From NCBI RefSeq assembly GCF_017488845.2, contig NZ_CP083370.1, forward strand, positions 2,418,001-2,482,000: 64,000 nt of DNA, written 5' to 3'. Shown here piece after piece: positions 9,369 through 17,900 of this stretch. Under the pieces are notes generated by a model, which was not told the DNA's origin, did not search any database, and saw only the letters and a program-made list of their open reading frames with translations. The DNA comes from Ensifer canadensis (GTDB taxonomy: Bacteria; Pseudomonadota; Alphaproteobacteria; Rhizobiales; Rhizobiaceae). The number at the start of each line of letters is the position of its first letter. The first letter of the stretch is position 1. The position numbers were made by a program, and so were the translations under genes.

Positions 9369-10652
9369 ATGACCGCGCCGCACCCCTACAAGACTCATAT
9401 CGGAAACCACAAGCTGCATCCCGAAACACTGATGCTGAACTATGGCTACGATCCTGAACTGTCGGAGGGGGCCGTCAAGCCGCCGGTGTTCCTGACGTCC
9501 ACCTTCGTCTTCCGTTCGGCCGAGGAAGGCCGCGACTTCTTCGATTTCGTCTCCGGCCGCCGCGAGCCGCCGGCGGGTGTCGGCGCTGGTCTTGTCTATT
9601 CGCGCTTCAACCACCCGAACAGCGAAATCGTCGAAGATCGCCTTGCCGTCTATGAGCGCACGGAAAGCTGCGCGCTGTTTTCCTCCGGCATGTCGGCGAT
9701 TGCCACGACACTGCTCGCCTTCGTCAAGCCCGGCGACGCGGTGCTGCACAGCCAGCCGCTCTATGGCGGTTCGGAAACGCTGCTGGCGAAAACCTTCCTC
9801 AATCTCGGCGTTTCGGCCGTCGGCTTTGCCGATGGCGTCAACGAGGCGGCGGTGACCGCGGCCGCCGAAGAGGCGATGGCCAAGGGCCGCGTCTCGGTCA
9901 TTCTCATCGAAACGCCTGCCAATCCGACCAACAGCCTAGTGGACGTCGCCATGATCCGCCGCGTCGCCGACGCGATCGGCGCCAAGCAGGGTCACACGCC
10001 GGTGATCGCCTGCGACAACACCCTGCTCGGACCGGTCTTCCAGCGGCCGATCGAACACGGCGCCGATATCTCGCTCTATTCGCTGACCAAATATGTCGGC
10101 GGCCACTCCGACCTCATCGCCGGCGCAGCCCTCGGCTCGAAGGCGGTGATGAAGCAGGTGAAGGCGTTGCGCGGCGCCATCGGCACGCAGCTCGATCCGC
10201 ATTCCTGCTGGATGCTCGGCCGCTCGCTCGAAACCCTGTCGGTGCGCATGCACAAGGCCAACGATAACGCCCGCGTCGTCGCCGAGTTCCTGCGCGACCA
10301 TCCGAAGGTCGAGCGTATCCACTACCTGCCCTTCCACGACGAAGCCTCACCGCTCGGCAAGGCCTATGCGGCGCAATGCACTGGCGCCGGCTCGACCTTC
10401 TCCTTCGATATATCAGGCGGCCAGGAAGCGGCCTTCCGCTTCCTCAACGCACTGCAGATCTTCAAGCTTGCCGTCAGCCTCGGCGGCACGGAATCGCTGG
10501 CGAGCCACCCGGCGGCGATGACCCATTCCGGCGTGCCGATCGACGTGCGCCGCCGGATCGGCGTTCTCGACACGACGATCCGGCTTTCGATCGGCATCGA
10601 ACATCCCGACGATCTGGTCGCCGACCTCGCCAACGCGCTGACGCTCGCCTGA
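9369..10652 (+). CDS. Cystathionine gamma-synthase/methionine gamma-lyase family PLP enzyme
   Basis: A 427-residue fold-type I PLP enzyme of the Cys/Met metabolism family. The Schiff-base lysine is in [16 protein letters not shown], the phosphate-binding segment is [14 protein letters not shown], and Cys/Met-family residues appear in YSRFNHPN and [14 protein letters not shown] precedes the ATG at 9369. The family includes cystathionine gamma-synthase, O-acetylhomoserine sulfhydrylase and methionine gamma-lyase, and the sequence alone does not decide between them. The divergent Lrp regulator favours a catabolic lyase such as methionine gamma-lyase (inference). Confidence 0.9.
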   Translation: MTAPHPYKTHIGNHKLHPETLMLNYGYDPELSEGAVKPPVFLTSTFVFRSAEEGRDFFDFVSGRREPPAGVGAGLVYSRFNHPNSEIVEDRLAVYERTESCALFSSGMSAIATTLLAFVKPGDAVLHSQPLYGGSETLLAKTFLNLGVSAVGFADGVNEAAVTAAAEEAMAKGRVSVILIETPANPTNSLVDVAMIRRVADAIGAKQGHTPVIACDNTLLGPVFQRPIEHGADISLYSLTKYVGGHSDLIAGAALGSKAVMKQVKALRGAIGTQLDPHSCWMLGRSLETLSVRMHKANDNARVVAEFLRDHPKVERIHYLPFHDEASPLGKAYAAQCTGAGSTFSFDISGGQEAAFRFLNALQIFKLAVSLGGTESLASHPAAMTHSGVPIDVRRRIGVLDTTIRLSIGIEHPDDLVADLANALTLA

Positions 10653-10707
10653 TTTCGAGAACCTGACATCAGCAGACCGGCCGCCGACGCCTTCGCGACC
10701 GGTCTGC

Positions 10708-11058
10708 TCAATGGGACAGGATGTTGATCACGTTGCCGAACGGGTCGCGGAGATAGAAGCGCCTGACACCCCAGGGCTCATCGGTAATGTCATAGACGAT
10801 CGCCACGCCCTTTTCCCGGGCTTGGGCATAGACCGCATCGACATCGTCAACCTCGATCGAAAGCACCGGCACCGGCGTGCCGTTCCCGCCCTCACTCGCC
10901 ACGCTCACCTGCGGCAATGCCGTCTGCCCTTTGGCCGCGAATGTCAGAATCCAGCCGTGATCCATCACCAGCTCGAGCCCGAGCAGATCTGCGTAAAAGG
11001 CGTGCGCGGCCTGCGGATCTGACGCGTAAAGATTGGACACGATACGTTTGACTGCCAT
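10708..11058 (-). CDS. VOC (glyoxalase/bleomycin resistance) family protein
   Basis: A 116-residue vicinal-oxygen-chelate protein with one beta-alpha-beta-beta-beta repeat pair. N-terminal RIVSNLYASDPQAAHAFYAD and C-terminal WGVRRFYLRDPFGNVINILS are typical, with the final PFGN-hinged metal-ligand strand. The start at 11058 is preceded by GGGAGGA. VOC proteins cover lyases, dioxygenases and antibiotic-binding proteins; the reaction is unknown here. It converges on the PLP enzyme gene. Confidence 0.88.
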   Translation of the reverse strand: MAVKRIVSNLYASDPQAAHAFYADLLGLELVMDHGWILTFAAKGQTALPQVSVASEGGNGTPVPVLSIEVDDVDAVYAQAREKGVAIVYDITDEPWGVRRFYLRDPFGNVINILSH

Positions 11059-11126
11059 GTCGTCCTCCCGGTTTTGCCACTCGGCAATCTGTATCGCCAC
11101 GACAAGTTTGCCAAGAGCAGTGGTGC

Positions 11127-12059
11127 CTACTCCGATCGCGGCAGCACGGTCCGGATCGCGGTTTCGACCACAGCCTTGAAGCGCGCGATCTCCGGCCGCC
11201 GCTGCTGCTGGCGCGAGGTCTCCAGAAAGACCGTTCCCTCGGTGCCGTCGATTGCGAGCGGGCGGATGACGAGCGCCGGATGCAGGCCCGCCAGATGCCG
11301 GGCGAGTGACGACGGAACGGTGGCGACCAGCCGGCTCGCGGTCAGTGCATCGCCGATCCCCAGATGCGATGGCATGATGAGCATGATACGGCGCGAGCGC
11401 CCGTCCCGCGCCAGCAGCCGATCAAAATGGTTGTCCGAGACCGGCCACGGCAACGAATAGAGATGCGAGGCTGACAAATAGCCTTCGACCGTGACCTCAT
11501 CCGTCGGAGCCAACGGGCAGAGCGGACCGAACAGGCAGACGAGGCGGTCGATCGCAACCGGGGTCCGGTCAACGAGGCTGCGGTCGTCACGATCGCCGCC
11601 GACCGAGATGACCGCATCGACTTCGCCCTGCGACAGTTCGGTGGCGTAGGAGCGGCGCTCGAAGGAGCGGATCTCCAGGCTATGGCACGCATGGTCCTGT
11701 TGCACGCCCTGGATCAGCACCGGCAGCAACTGCTGGCGCAGGCCGTCGGGCACCACCAGGGTAAACCGGCGCGCCTGGGGCAACGCTTCCAAAGCGCCGG
11801 ATGAAACCGCGAGCGTAATGCTGGCAATCATCTCGCTGAGCGGCACCGCGATCTCTTCCATCCGCGGCGACGGCGCCATGCCGGTTGGCGTGCGCGCGAA
11901 CAGTTCGTCGGAAAAATCCTCCCGCATGCGCCGCAGCCTGTGGCTGATCGACGACGCCGTCACCCCGAGCCGCACCGCCGCCCGCCCGACATGGCGTTCC
12001 AGCATCAGTGCATGCAGCACTTTCAGATTGTTGAGGTCGATGCGACGCCAGTCGAGCAT
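11127..12059 (-). CDS. LysR-family transcriptional regulator
   Basis: A 310-residue LysR regulator with the N-terminal HTH LKVLHALMLERHVGRAAVRL, then GVTASSISHRLRRMREDF, and a full-length effector domain. The SSISHRLRRMREDFSDELF pattern is like the NodD/LeuO branch. The gene upstream of it (12279) is a transposase on the other strand, so any original divergent target may have been displaced. The target is unknown. Confidence 0.9.
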   Translation of the reverse strand: MLDWRRIDLNNLKVLHALMLERHVGRAAVRLGVTASSISHRLRRMREDFSDELFARTPTGMAPSPRMEEIAVPLSEMIASITLAVSSGALEALPQARRFTLVVPDGLRQQLLPVLIQGVQQDHACHSLEIRSFERRSYATELSQGEVDAVISVGGDRDDRSLVDRTPVAIDRLVCLFGPLCPLAPTDEVTVEGYLSASHLYSLPWPVSDNHFDRLLARDGRSRRIMLIMPSHLGIGDALTASRLVATVPSSLARHLAGLHPALVIRPLAIDGTEGTVFLETSRQQQRRPEIARFKAVVETAIRTVLPRSE

Positions 12060-12278
12060 GCTGAATTCCGTTCAATGCGAGATGAGGAGCGATCATTTTC
12101 CAGCGATCGTTGGCCTTGCTACAGCGGCTCCTTAACACAGGAGGTGGCATGAAAGCAGCCGCGTCCCAGGAGAGAACGGACCATTGAGATGCAGGTGATG
12201 ATCGAGGGACAGTCACGCTTCCGGCCTTTCGGCTTACCTTATTGGGGTTTCGAAGATCTCAACAAGGGAGTTGGAAGC

Positions 12279-13346
12279 ATGACTGCCTCTTATGATTACC
12301 ATATCGGCGTCGACTACCACAAATCCTATAGTCATCTGGTGGTGCAGGACAGCAGCGGCAAGACGCTCAGATCGGGCCGGGTGAAGAACGATCGCCAGTC
12401 GCTCGGTGGGTTTCTCGAACGCTACCGCGAGAACTCGCATGCCGTGGTCGAGGCGACGCGCAACTGGATGGTGATGTACGACTGGCTCGACGACATTTGC
12501 GATGATGTCGTTCTCGCCCATCCTTTGAAGGTCAAGGCGATTGCCGACGCCAAGATCAAGACCGACAAGATCGATGCGACGGTGCTCGCGCATCTGCTCA
12601 GGGCCGACCTGGTGCCGGAGGCCTGGGCGCCCAGCGAACGAGCAAGAGACCTGCGCGTCGCCCTGCGCGAGCGGATGTTTTACGTGCGGCTGCGCACGAT
12701 GACGAAGAACCGCATTGTCACGGTGTTTGATCGCTATCCGGAGCAGACGGCACAGCTGAAGAAGCTCGGGGATCTGTTTGGCAAGGCCGGCCGCGTCCAG
12801 CTGGCGCAAGTCAACGTCTCGGAGATCGACCGCATCCAGATCGACCGTGGCCTCGCCTTCATCGGCGACATTGACGTGCGGATCAAGCAGTCGGAAGCAA
12901 CGATCCGGGCGATGACCAAGGCCAATGCCAACGTCAAGCTGTTGAAGACGATCCCCGGCATCGGCGAGTTCTTCGCCCGGCTGATCGACGCGGAGATTGA
13001 CGATGTATCCCGCTTTCGCAATCCGAAGAAGCTCGCCGCCTATGCCGGACTGGTGCCCTCGACCTATTCCTCCGGCGGCAAGACCTTTCACGGCAAGATC
13101 ATCAAGCAGGGCAACAAGTGGCTGCGCTGGGCTTTCGTCGAAGCCGTCACCCCCGCCATCGCCAGCGATGCGCAACTTCATGACCAGTACGAGCATCTGA
13201 AGATCAGAGGAACCAACAAGGCGCGTGTGGCGATCGCGCGCAAGCTTTTGACGATCGCCTTCCAGATCCTGCGTGACCAGCGCGCTTACGAGCCGCGCGG
13301 CACCAGCACCACGGAAGGCGCGTCGACGATATCCCGGCTGTCCTGA
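12279..13346 (+). CDS. IS110-family transposase (DEDD type)
   Basis: A 355-residue transposase of the IS110 family. The RuvC-like N-terminal domain holds the DEDD set at Asp12 (GVDYHKS), Glu58 (VVEATRN), Asp96 and Asp99 (KTDKIDA). The C-terminal Tnp_20 domain has a helix-hairpin-helix segment, TIPGIGEFFARLIDAEI, and the conserved AAYAGLVPSTYSSGGK stretch that carries the serine. GGGAG precedes the ATG at 12279. The gene appears intact. IS110 elements lack terminal inverted repeats and target duplications, so the ends cannot be fixed from one copy. About 219 bases upstream and 269 downstream are non-coding and probably include the element ends. Confidence 0.92.
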   Translation: MTASYDYHIGVDYHKSYSHLVVQDSSGKTLRSGRVKNDRQSLGGFLERYRENSHAVVEATRNWMVMYDWLDDICDDVVLAHPLKVKAIADAKIKTDKIDATVLAHLLRADLVPEAWAPSERARDLRVALRERMFYVRLRTMTKNRIVTVFDRYPEQTAQLKKLGDLFGKAGRVQLAQVNVSEIDRIQIDRGLAFIGDIDVRIKQSEATIRAMTKANANVKLLKTIPGIGEFFARLIDAEIDDVSRFRNPKKLAAYAGLVPSTYSSGGKTFHGKIIKQGNKWLRWAFVEAVTPAIASDAQLHDQYEHLKIRGTNKARVAIARKLLTIAFQILRDQRAYEPRGTSTTEGASTISRLS

Positions 13347-13615
13347 TTGTCGTCTAGCGAGCCCGGCAGGACTGGGCTGCGCTCCTCAAGGAGAATGGGA
13401 AGCCGGGAGCCGAACGCCACTCTGTGACCGAAGCCAGCACGGCATCAGGGTCACGCATTGGAGACTGGTTCAAGAACCGAACGGCAGATGCCTGTCGCGC
13501 GGAAGGAAGAGATTTAGCCGATCGGCGAAAATGCCGATCAATAACCAACCGAACCCAAGGAAAAGCCGCCAATCGAAGGCGTTTCGCCCCTTGTGTTCTT
13601 TCATTGGAGACCTCA

Positions 13616-14002
13616 ATGCTTGACCTGAAACGGATCGCCCGCAGCACTTTGCTGCCGCTTCTGTTGCTGCCGGCGCCATCCATCGCCGAAGATGGCGGCC
13701 CGCACGTTACCAGCTGCGAAGCGATCTTCCATATGGTTGCGGGCTGGCAGAAGCAACCGCCGGAGTGGCCCGATGTCGAGCTGACGGCCGAGGTCGTGTC
13801 GTTGGAGGTTCAGGATCCGATCGCCGTCACCACCCTTTGCCCACAAACCAGGACCCGCGTCGTTTGCCTGGAATACAACAACAGCGCCTTGAAGCCGGGA
13901 GACCGGGTCGATGTCAGCGGGCTGGTCTCCAGCACTTTCGAAGACGGCGTCGTGCTCGATCCCTGCGGCACCATCAAGGTCGAAGCTGACGAAAAAACCT
14001 GA
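13616..14002 (+). CDS. Secreted hypothetical protein, four cysteines
   Basis: A 128-residue protein with a signal peptide (MLDLKRIARSTLLPLLLLPA, cleaved after SIA). The mature part contains four cysteines (SCEAIF, TLCPQT, VVCLEY, DPCGTI), likely two periplasmic disulfides. The pattern DVELTAEVVSLEV ... GDRVDVSGLVSS resembles an OB-fold nucleic-acid or sugar-binding strand pattern, but no family is assigned. The start at 13616 follows TTGGAGA. It lies between the IS110 transposase and a convergent TetR gene. Confidence 0.7.
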   Translation: MLDLKRIARSTLLPLLLLPAPSIAEDGGPHVTSCEAIFHMVAGWQKQPPEWPDVELTAEVVSLEVQDPIAVTTLCPQTRTRVVCLEYNNSALKPGDRVDVSGLVSSTFEDGVVLDPCGTIKVEADEKT

Positions 14003-14018
14003 CGACAGAAACCCGAGA

Positions 14019-14600
14019 TCAGCGGGCAGCCGTCGCCACACGCACGAGGGTCGCTGCCGCCTTGCCGGCACTCTCCATATAGCTCGCATCCCGGTGCAGG
14101 AGCACGACTGCAAAACTGCCGTCGAGCAGCAACAGCATCTGGCGCGCCAGCTCGCCTGCATCATCGATGCCCGCCACGGCAAACATCTGCGTCAGCCAGG
14201 CCTCGAACTTCTTCTTGTGGGCGGCACCGATGCGGATAGCGGGATGGCCGGGCATGCTCGCAAGCTCGGCCGACGTGCGCAGGAAGCCGCACCCCTTCCA
14301 TTTCGAATGCCGCGCTGCCCGGGCGAGATTGACGAAGATCGCCTCGACCTTCGCGGCAAGATCGCCGTCTGCTGCATCGAACCATCTGCGGAAGAGCGCC
14401 AGGTTCGGCTGGTCGCGCCCTTCGAGATAGGCGGCGATCAGCTCGTCCTTGCTCCCGAAATGGTAATAGAGCGTGCGTTTCGTCACCCCGGCAGCTTCAG
14501 CCACCGCGTCGACGCTGACGGCGCGAATGCCCTCGGCATAGAAGAGTTTCGAGGCGGCATCGATGATGCCTTCCCGGGTGGTGCGCTCTGGTTTTGCCAT
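14019..14600 (-). CDS. TetR/AcrR-family transcriptional regulator
   Basis: A 193-residue TetR-type repressor. The HTH is in residues 1-55 (AASKLFYAEGIRAVSVDAVA, then EAAGVTKRTLYYHFGSKDEL). The C-terminal ligand domain has KWKGCGFLRTSAEL and resembles the TetR_C_33-like group of rhizobial regulators. It is divergent from an enoyl-CoA hydratase gene at 14696, which it probably represses through the palindrome at 14607-14628. Confidence 0.92.
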   Translation of the reverse strand: MAKPERTTREGIIDAASKLFYAEGIRAVSVDAVAEAAGVTKRTLYYHFGSKDELIAAYLEGRDQPNLALFRRWFDAADGDLAAKVEAIFVNLARAARHSKWKGCGFLRTSAELASMPGHPAIRIGAAHKKKFEAWLTQMFAVAGIDDAGELARQMLLLLDGSFAVVLLHRDASYMESAGKAAATLVRVATAAR

Positions 14601-14606
14601 ATCGAT

Positions 14607-14628
14607 GTATACCGACTAGTGAATATAC
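14607..14628. promoter_or_regulatory. Candidate TetR operator
   Basis: GTATA-N12-TATAC forms an inverted repeat whose centre contains ACTAGT. It begins seven bases upstream of the TetR start codon, in the divergent intergenic region shared with the enoyl-CoA hydratase gene. This is a typical autorepression position. Confidence 0.5.
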
Positions 14629-14695
14629 TTTTGATCTTCCCTCACCTAGCCTTCTTTCGTCAATGCCTCGCTCGACGCGAGGAAGGGAGAACACC

Positions 14696-15487
14696 ATGTC
14701 CGACACCGTATTGCTGCAGATTTCCGATGGCATCGCGCTTCTGACGCTGAACCGACCGGCCAAGCTCAATGCGCTGAACTACGAACTGATCGATTGGCTT
14801 TTGGGTCTGCTCGACATGATCGAGGTGAACGACACCGTCGGCGCGGTGATCATCACCGGTGCTGGCGAACGGGCCTTTTCCGCCGGCGGCGACATTCCCG
14901 AGTTTTCCGGGAGCGTTGCCAAGGGGGCGAACACCGCCGTGCGTGATTTCGTCCGCCGCGGCCAGCGCCTGACCGCAAGGCTGGAGGCATTTCCCAAGCC
15001 CATCATCGCCGCCGTCAACGGTCTCGCCTATGGCGGCGGCTGCGAAATCACCGAGGCCGTGCATCTTGCCGTTGCCAGCGATCGCGCCCGTTTCGCCAAG
15101 CCCGAGATCAGGCTGGGCATGCCGCCGACCTTTGGCGGCACCCAGCGCCTGCCCCGGCTTGCCGGCCGCAAACGCGCGCTGGAACTGCTTTTGACCGGCG
15201 ACGACTTTTCGGCCGAACACGCGCTCGAACTGGGGCTGGTCAACAGCGTCGTTGCCCACGACGAGCTCATGCCTGCCGCCCGCGCGCTTGCCAGACGCAT
15301 CCTGCGACATTCACCGCTTGTCGTCCAGACGATCATCACCGCCGTCACCCGCGGCCTCAACATGTCGATATCAGAGGGGCTTCTGGTGGAAAGCGAACAA
15401 TTTGCCCGCATGGTGCCGACCGCGGACCTCACAGAGGCGTTGGTCGCCTGGAAGGATCGGCACAGAGATATTCAACCAATCGGTTGA
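14696..15487 (+). CDS. Enoyl-CoA hydratase/isomerase (crotonase) family protein
   Basis: A 263-residue crotonase-fold enzyme. The oxyanion-hole segments are ERAFSAGGDIPEF and ANGLAYGGGCEITEA-like (read as VNGLAYGGGCE), and the catalytic-region segment is KPEIRLGMPPTFGGTQRLP. The usual acidic residue is present (E in CEITEA), consistent with hydratase or isomerase activity on acyl-CoA. AGGGAGA precedes the ATG at 14696. It is divergent from the TetR gene at 14600. The specific acyl-CoA substrate is unknown. Its 3' end overlaps the first ArsR operator. Confidence 0.92.
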   Translation: MSDTVLLQISDGIALLTLNRPAKLNALNYELIDWLLGLLDMIEVNDTVGAVIITGAGERAFSAGGDIPEFSGSVAKGANTAVRDFVRRGQRLTARLEAFPKPIIAAVNGLAYGGGCEITEAVHLAVASDRARFAKPEIRLGMPPTFGGTQRLPRLAGRKRALELLLTGDDFSAEHALELGLVNSVVAHDELMPAARALARRILRHSPLVVQTIITAVTRGLNMSISEGLLVESEQFARMVPTADLTEALVAWKDRHRDIQPIG

Positions 15488-15489
15488 CA
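15470..15489. promoter_or_regulatory. ArsR operator, upstream copy
   Basis: ATTCAAC-N6-GTTGACA, an imperfect copy of the palindrome at 15510-15529 (six of seven bases match in the right arm). The two centres are 40 bases apart. It overlaps the stop codon of the enoyl-CoA hydratase gene. Confidence 0.55.
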
Positions 15490-15509
15490 ATAACCGCGAG
15501 ATCGGCGAT

Positions 15510-15529
15510 ATTCAACGACATGGTTGAAT
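15510..15529. promoter_or_regulatory. ArsR operator, perfect palindrome over the start codon
   Basis: ATTCAAC-N6-GTTGAAT is a perfect inverted repeat that covers the ATG at 15520. Binding here would block translation initiation or a leaderless transcript of the arsR-type gene. This is a common autorepression layout. Confidence 0.6.
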
Positions 15530-15906
15530 ATATGAACGATCGGCTTGACGCCGTATTCCATGCGCTGTCCGACCCGACGCGGCGGGCGATGCTGCAGGAT
15601 CTGTCAGCGGGTGAGCGGCTGGTGGGCGAGTTGGCCGCACCCTTCTCGATCTCGCTTGCCGCCGCATCGAAACACATCAAGGTGCTCGAAGGCGCCGGTC
15701 TCGTGCGGCGCGAAGTGCGCGGCCGGGCGCATGTCTGCCGGCTCGACGCCGAGCCGATGCATGCCGGCATGGAATGGATGCGCCATTACGAAGCCTTCTG
15801 GCGTCAACGCATCGATGTGTTGGAGGCACTGCTTCTGGCCGAGGACGCCGCGAAGGCCGCAGACAGGCAGACCACGACGCCGCAGCAAACGGAGAAGAAG
15901 CGATGA
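15520..15906 (+). CDS. ArsR/SmtB-family transcriptional regulator
   Basis: A 128-residue winged-helix repressor of the ArsR family. It begins MVEYMNDRLDAVFHALSDPT, the usual N-terminus of the subgroup paired with SRPBCC proteins. The HTH is LAAPFSISLAAASKHIKVLE and the wing is GLVRREVRGRAHVCRLD. No metal-binding cysteine pair is visible, so the signal is probably not a metal. It overlaps the next gene by ATGA. Two palindromic operators lie just upstream and over its start. Confidence 0.9.
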   Translation: MVEYMNDRLDAVFHALSDPTRRAMLQDLSAGERLVGELAAPFSISLAAASKHIKVLEGAGLVRREVRGRAHVCRLDAEPMHAGMEWMRHYEAFWRQRIDVLEALLLAEDAAKAADRQTTTPQQTEKKR

Positions 15907-16466
15907 CACCGCAAGCCGGCATGGACGACGGCGGATATGCCCGGATCGTCGCGCCGGATGCGGCACGCATCGAGCGGTTGTTGCCCGGCCCGATCGAGCG
16001 CATCTGGGCCTACCTGACGGAGGAGGACAAGCGCCGCCAGTGGATGGCGTCGGGCACCATAGGTGCTATAGCCGAATCGACGGTCGAACATATCTTCCGC
16101 CATGAGGACCTCGGCACGGATTGCGGTGAGCCGCCAACCAAATATGCCGCCCTTGCCGGCGAAAGCCGTATCCATGGCCGCATCATCGCCTGCAAGCCGC
16201 CGTACCTGTTGGCCTATACCTGGGGCGAAGGCACGCCGACGCCGTCGCAGGTGCGCTTCGATCTGGAGGCCAAGGGCTCAGAAGTGCTGCTGGTGGTCAC
16301 CCATTCGCGCATCGCGACACAGGAGATGATGGCAAGCGTGGCTGCCGGCTGGCACACCCATCTCGACATTCTCGCCGATGTGGTTTCCGGCCGCACCTCG
16401 CATGGCTTCTGGAACAAGCATACTAGGCTCGAACAGGAATATGCGCGGCAGATCGCTGCGCGCTAG
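15903..16466 (+). CDS. SRPBCC/AHSA1-family protein
   Basis: A 187-residue START-like (AHSA1 activator of Hsp90 homologue) domain protein. Signature parts are RIERLLPGPIERIWAYLTEE and the C-terminal SVAAGWHTHLDILADVVSGR. The ATG at 15903 overlaps the arsR stop, so the two are translationally coupled. ArsR-SRPBCC pairs are common in Rhizobiales; the family binds hydrophobic ligands and the role here is unknown. Confidence 0.9.
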   Translation: MTPQAGMDDGGYARIVAPDAARIERLLPGPIERIWAYLTEEDKRRQWMASGTIGAIAESTVEHIFRHEDLGTDCGEPPTKYAALAGESRIHGRIIACKPPYLLAYTWGEGTPTPSQVRFDLEAKGSEVLLVVTHSRIATQEMMASVAAGWHTHLDILADVVSGRTSHGFWNKHTRLEQEYARQIAAR

Positions 16467-16576
16467 TACCCGTTAACACATCATACTTGCTGCACGGTTT
16501 TCTCCCTTGGATCGATATCGATCCAGGGGCCCATGCCGCACGCCCATTCACCCCAACAGGATCAAGGGAGGCTACA

Positions 16577-17374
16577 ATGTTGCTTCAGGATAAGAGTGCG
16601 ATTGTTTATGGCGGCAGCGGCGCCATCGGCGGTGCTGCGGCGCGTGCCTTTGCCCGCGAAGGCGCGAGTGTCTTTCTCGTTGGACGAACGGCCGAAACCC
16701 TGGATCGTACGGCCAAGGCAATACGGGCGGCGGGTGGAAAGGCGGAGTTCGACGTCCTCGACGTGATGGATCAAGCCGCCGTCGAGCGGCATGCGCAATC
16801 GGTTGTCGACCGAACCGGCAGGATCGACGTGGTCCTGACCGCTGTCGGCTTTGCCCACATTCAGGGCCCGCCGCTTTCTGAGCTGACGCTGGAACAGTTC
16901 GAGCACCCGATTGCAGCCTATACCCGCGCCAACTTCATCACCGCCAAGGCGGCAGCAGCGCAGATGGAAAGAAACGGCAGCGGTGTCATCCTGACGCTTT
17001 CGACGCCCGGCTCGCGCATGTCCGGCTCGGGTTTCCTCGGCTACGGCACCACCTGCGGCGCCATCGAGACCTTCTCGCGCATTCTCGCCGGCGAACTCGG
17101 CAGCCATGGCATCCGCGTCATCTGCCTGCGGCCGGATGCCATTCCCGAGGCACTGCCAGCTTCGCATGCGCGCGCCGTCTTTCAAGGGTTTGCCGACCGG
17201 TTCGATACCACTGTGGAGGAGATGCTCGACGGTCGGGCAAAGTCCGGCACATTGCTCGGCCGTTTCCCGAGGCTCGACGAGGTCGCCGACTATGCCGCCT
17301 TCGTCGCCTCGGACCGGGCGGGCGCCATGACCGGCGCGATCGCCAACCTCACCTGCGGCTCGCTGGTTGATTGA
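16577..17374 (+). CDS. SDR-family oxidoreductase with altered active site
   Basis: A 265-residue short-chain dehydrogenase/reductase. The Rossmann nucleotide motif is VYGGSGAIGGAAARAFAREG. The catalytic serine is in LTLSTPGSR. The Tyr position is GYGTTCGAIE, where the usual Y-x-x-x-K reads Y-x-x-x-C, so the catalytic lysine is replaced by cysteine. AGGGAGG precedes the ATG at 16577. It is monocistronic after the SRPBCC gene. It may bind NAD(P) but have weak or different chemistry. Confidence 0.88.
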   Translation: MLLQDKSAIVYGGSGAIGGAAARAFAREGASVFLVGRTAETLDRTAKAIRAAGGKAEFDVLDVMDQAAVERHAQSVVDRTGRIDVVLTAVGFAHIQGPPLSELTLEQFEHPIAAYTRANFITAKAAAAQMERNGSGVILTLSTPGSRMSGSGFLGYGTTCGAIETFSRILAGELGSHGIRVICLRPDAIPEALPASHARAVFQGFADRFDTTVEEMLDGRAKSGTLLGRFPRLDEVADYAAFVASDRAGAMTGAIANLTCGSLVD

Positions 17375-17420
17375 AATGAACGACCGGCGGACCTTCACAG
17401 GGTCGCGTCGGTCGTTCTCT

Positions 17421-17900
17421 TCAGCTGCGCGCAAAACCCAGAATGAACAGCGCCAGAGCGCCGATCGAGGAAATCGTGCGCACATGGTTCCACCAGACCC
17501 AGTCGGTCAGGTAGTGCTGCTGCCAGATTTCGGTGGCAGCCTGCCCAGACGTGGCAGCCGCCAGCGCATCGTTCATCGGCACGTTGAAGATAATGGTGAC
17601 GATCAGCACGCCGGCGACGTAGGCGATGCCGCCGGCCGCCAGCAGCAGGCTGCCGTTACCGCCCCAGATGAAGGCCGCGACGACCAGCGCGAGCCCCAGA
17701 AGCGCCGTGCCCATGAAGGTACTGAGGAACAGCGGATTCTGGATCACCACGTTGATGGCGTTCATCGCCGCGATCCCCTGCTCCGCCGGCAGCCGCGACA
17801 AAGCCTGCATGATGCAGACCGAGAAGATGAAGAACAGCCCGGCCATCAGGCCGGAGCCGATTGCGGCGGCAAACGCCAGAGCGGGGATCAGCGGGATCAT
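17421..17900 (-). CDS. DUF1772 (anthrone oxygenase-like) membrane protein
   Basis: A 159-residue integral membrane protein with four hydrophobic helices. The N-terminus FAAAIGSGLMAGLFFIFSVC and the central FNVPMNDALA segment match DUF1772, the family that includes fungal anthrone oxygenases. Its start overlaps the stop of the NmrA gene (ATGA at 17897-17900), so it is the second gene of a two-gene operon. Confidence 0.88.
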   Translation of the reverse strand: MIPLIPALAFAAAIGSGLMAGLFFIFSVCIMQALSRLPAEQGIAAMNAINVVIQNPLFLSTFMGTALLGLALVVAAFIWGGNGSLLLAAGGIAYVAGVLIVTIIFNVPMNDALAAATSGQAATEIWQQHYLTDWVWWNHVRTISSIGALALFILGFARS

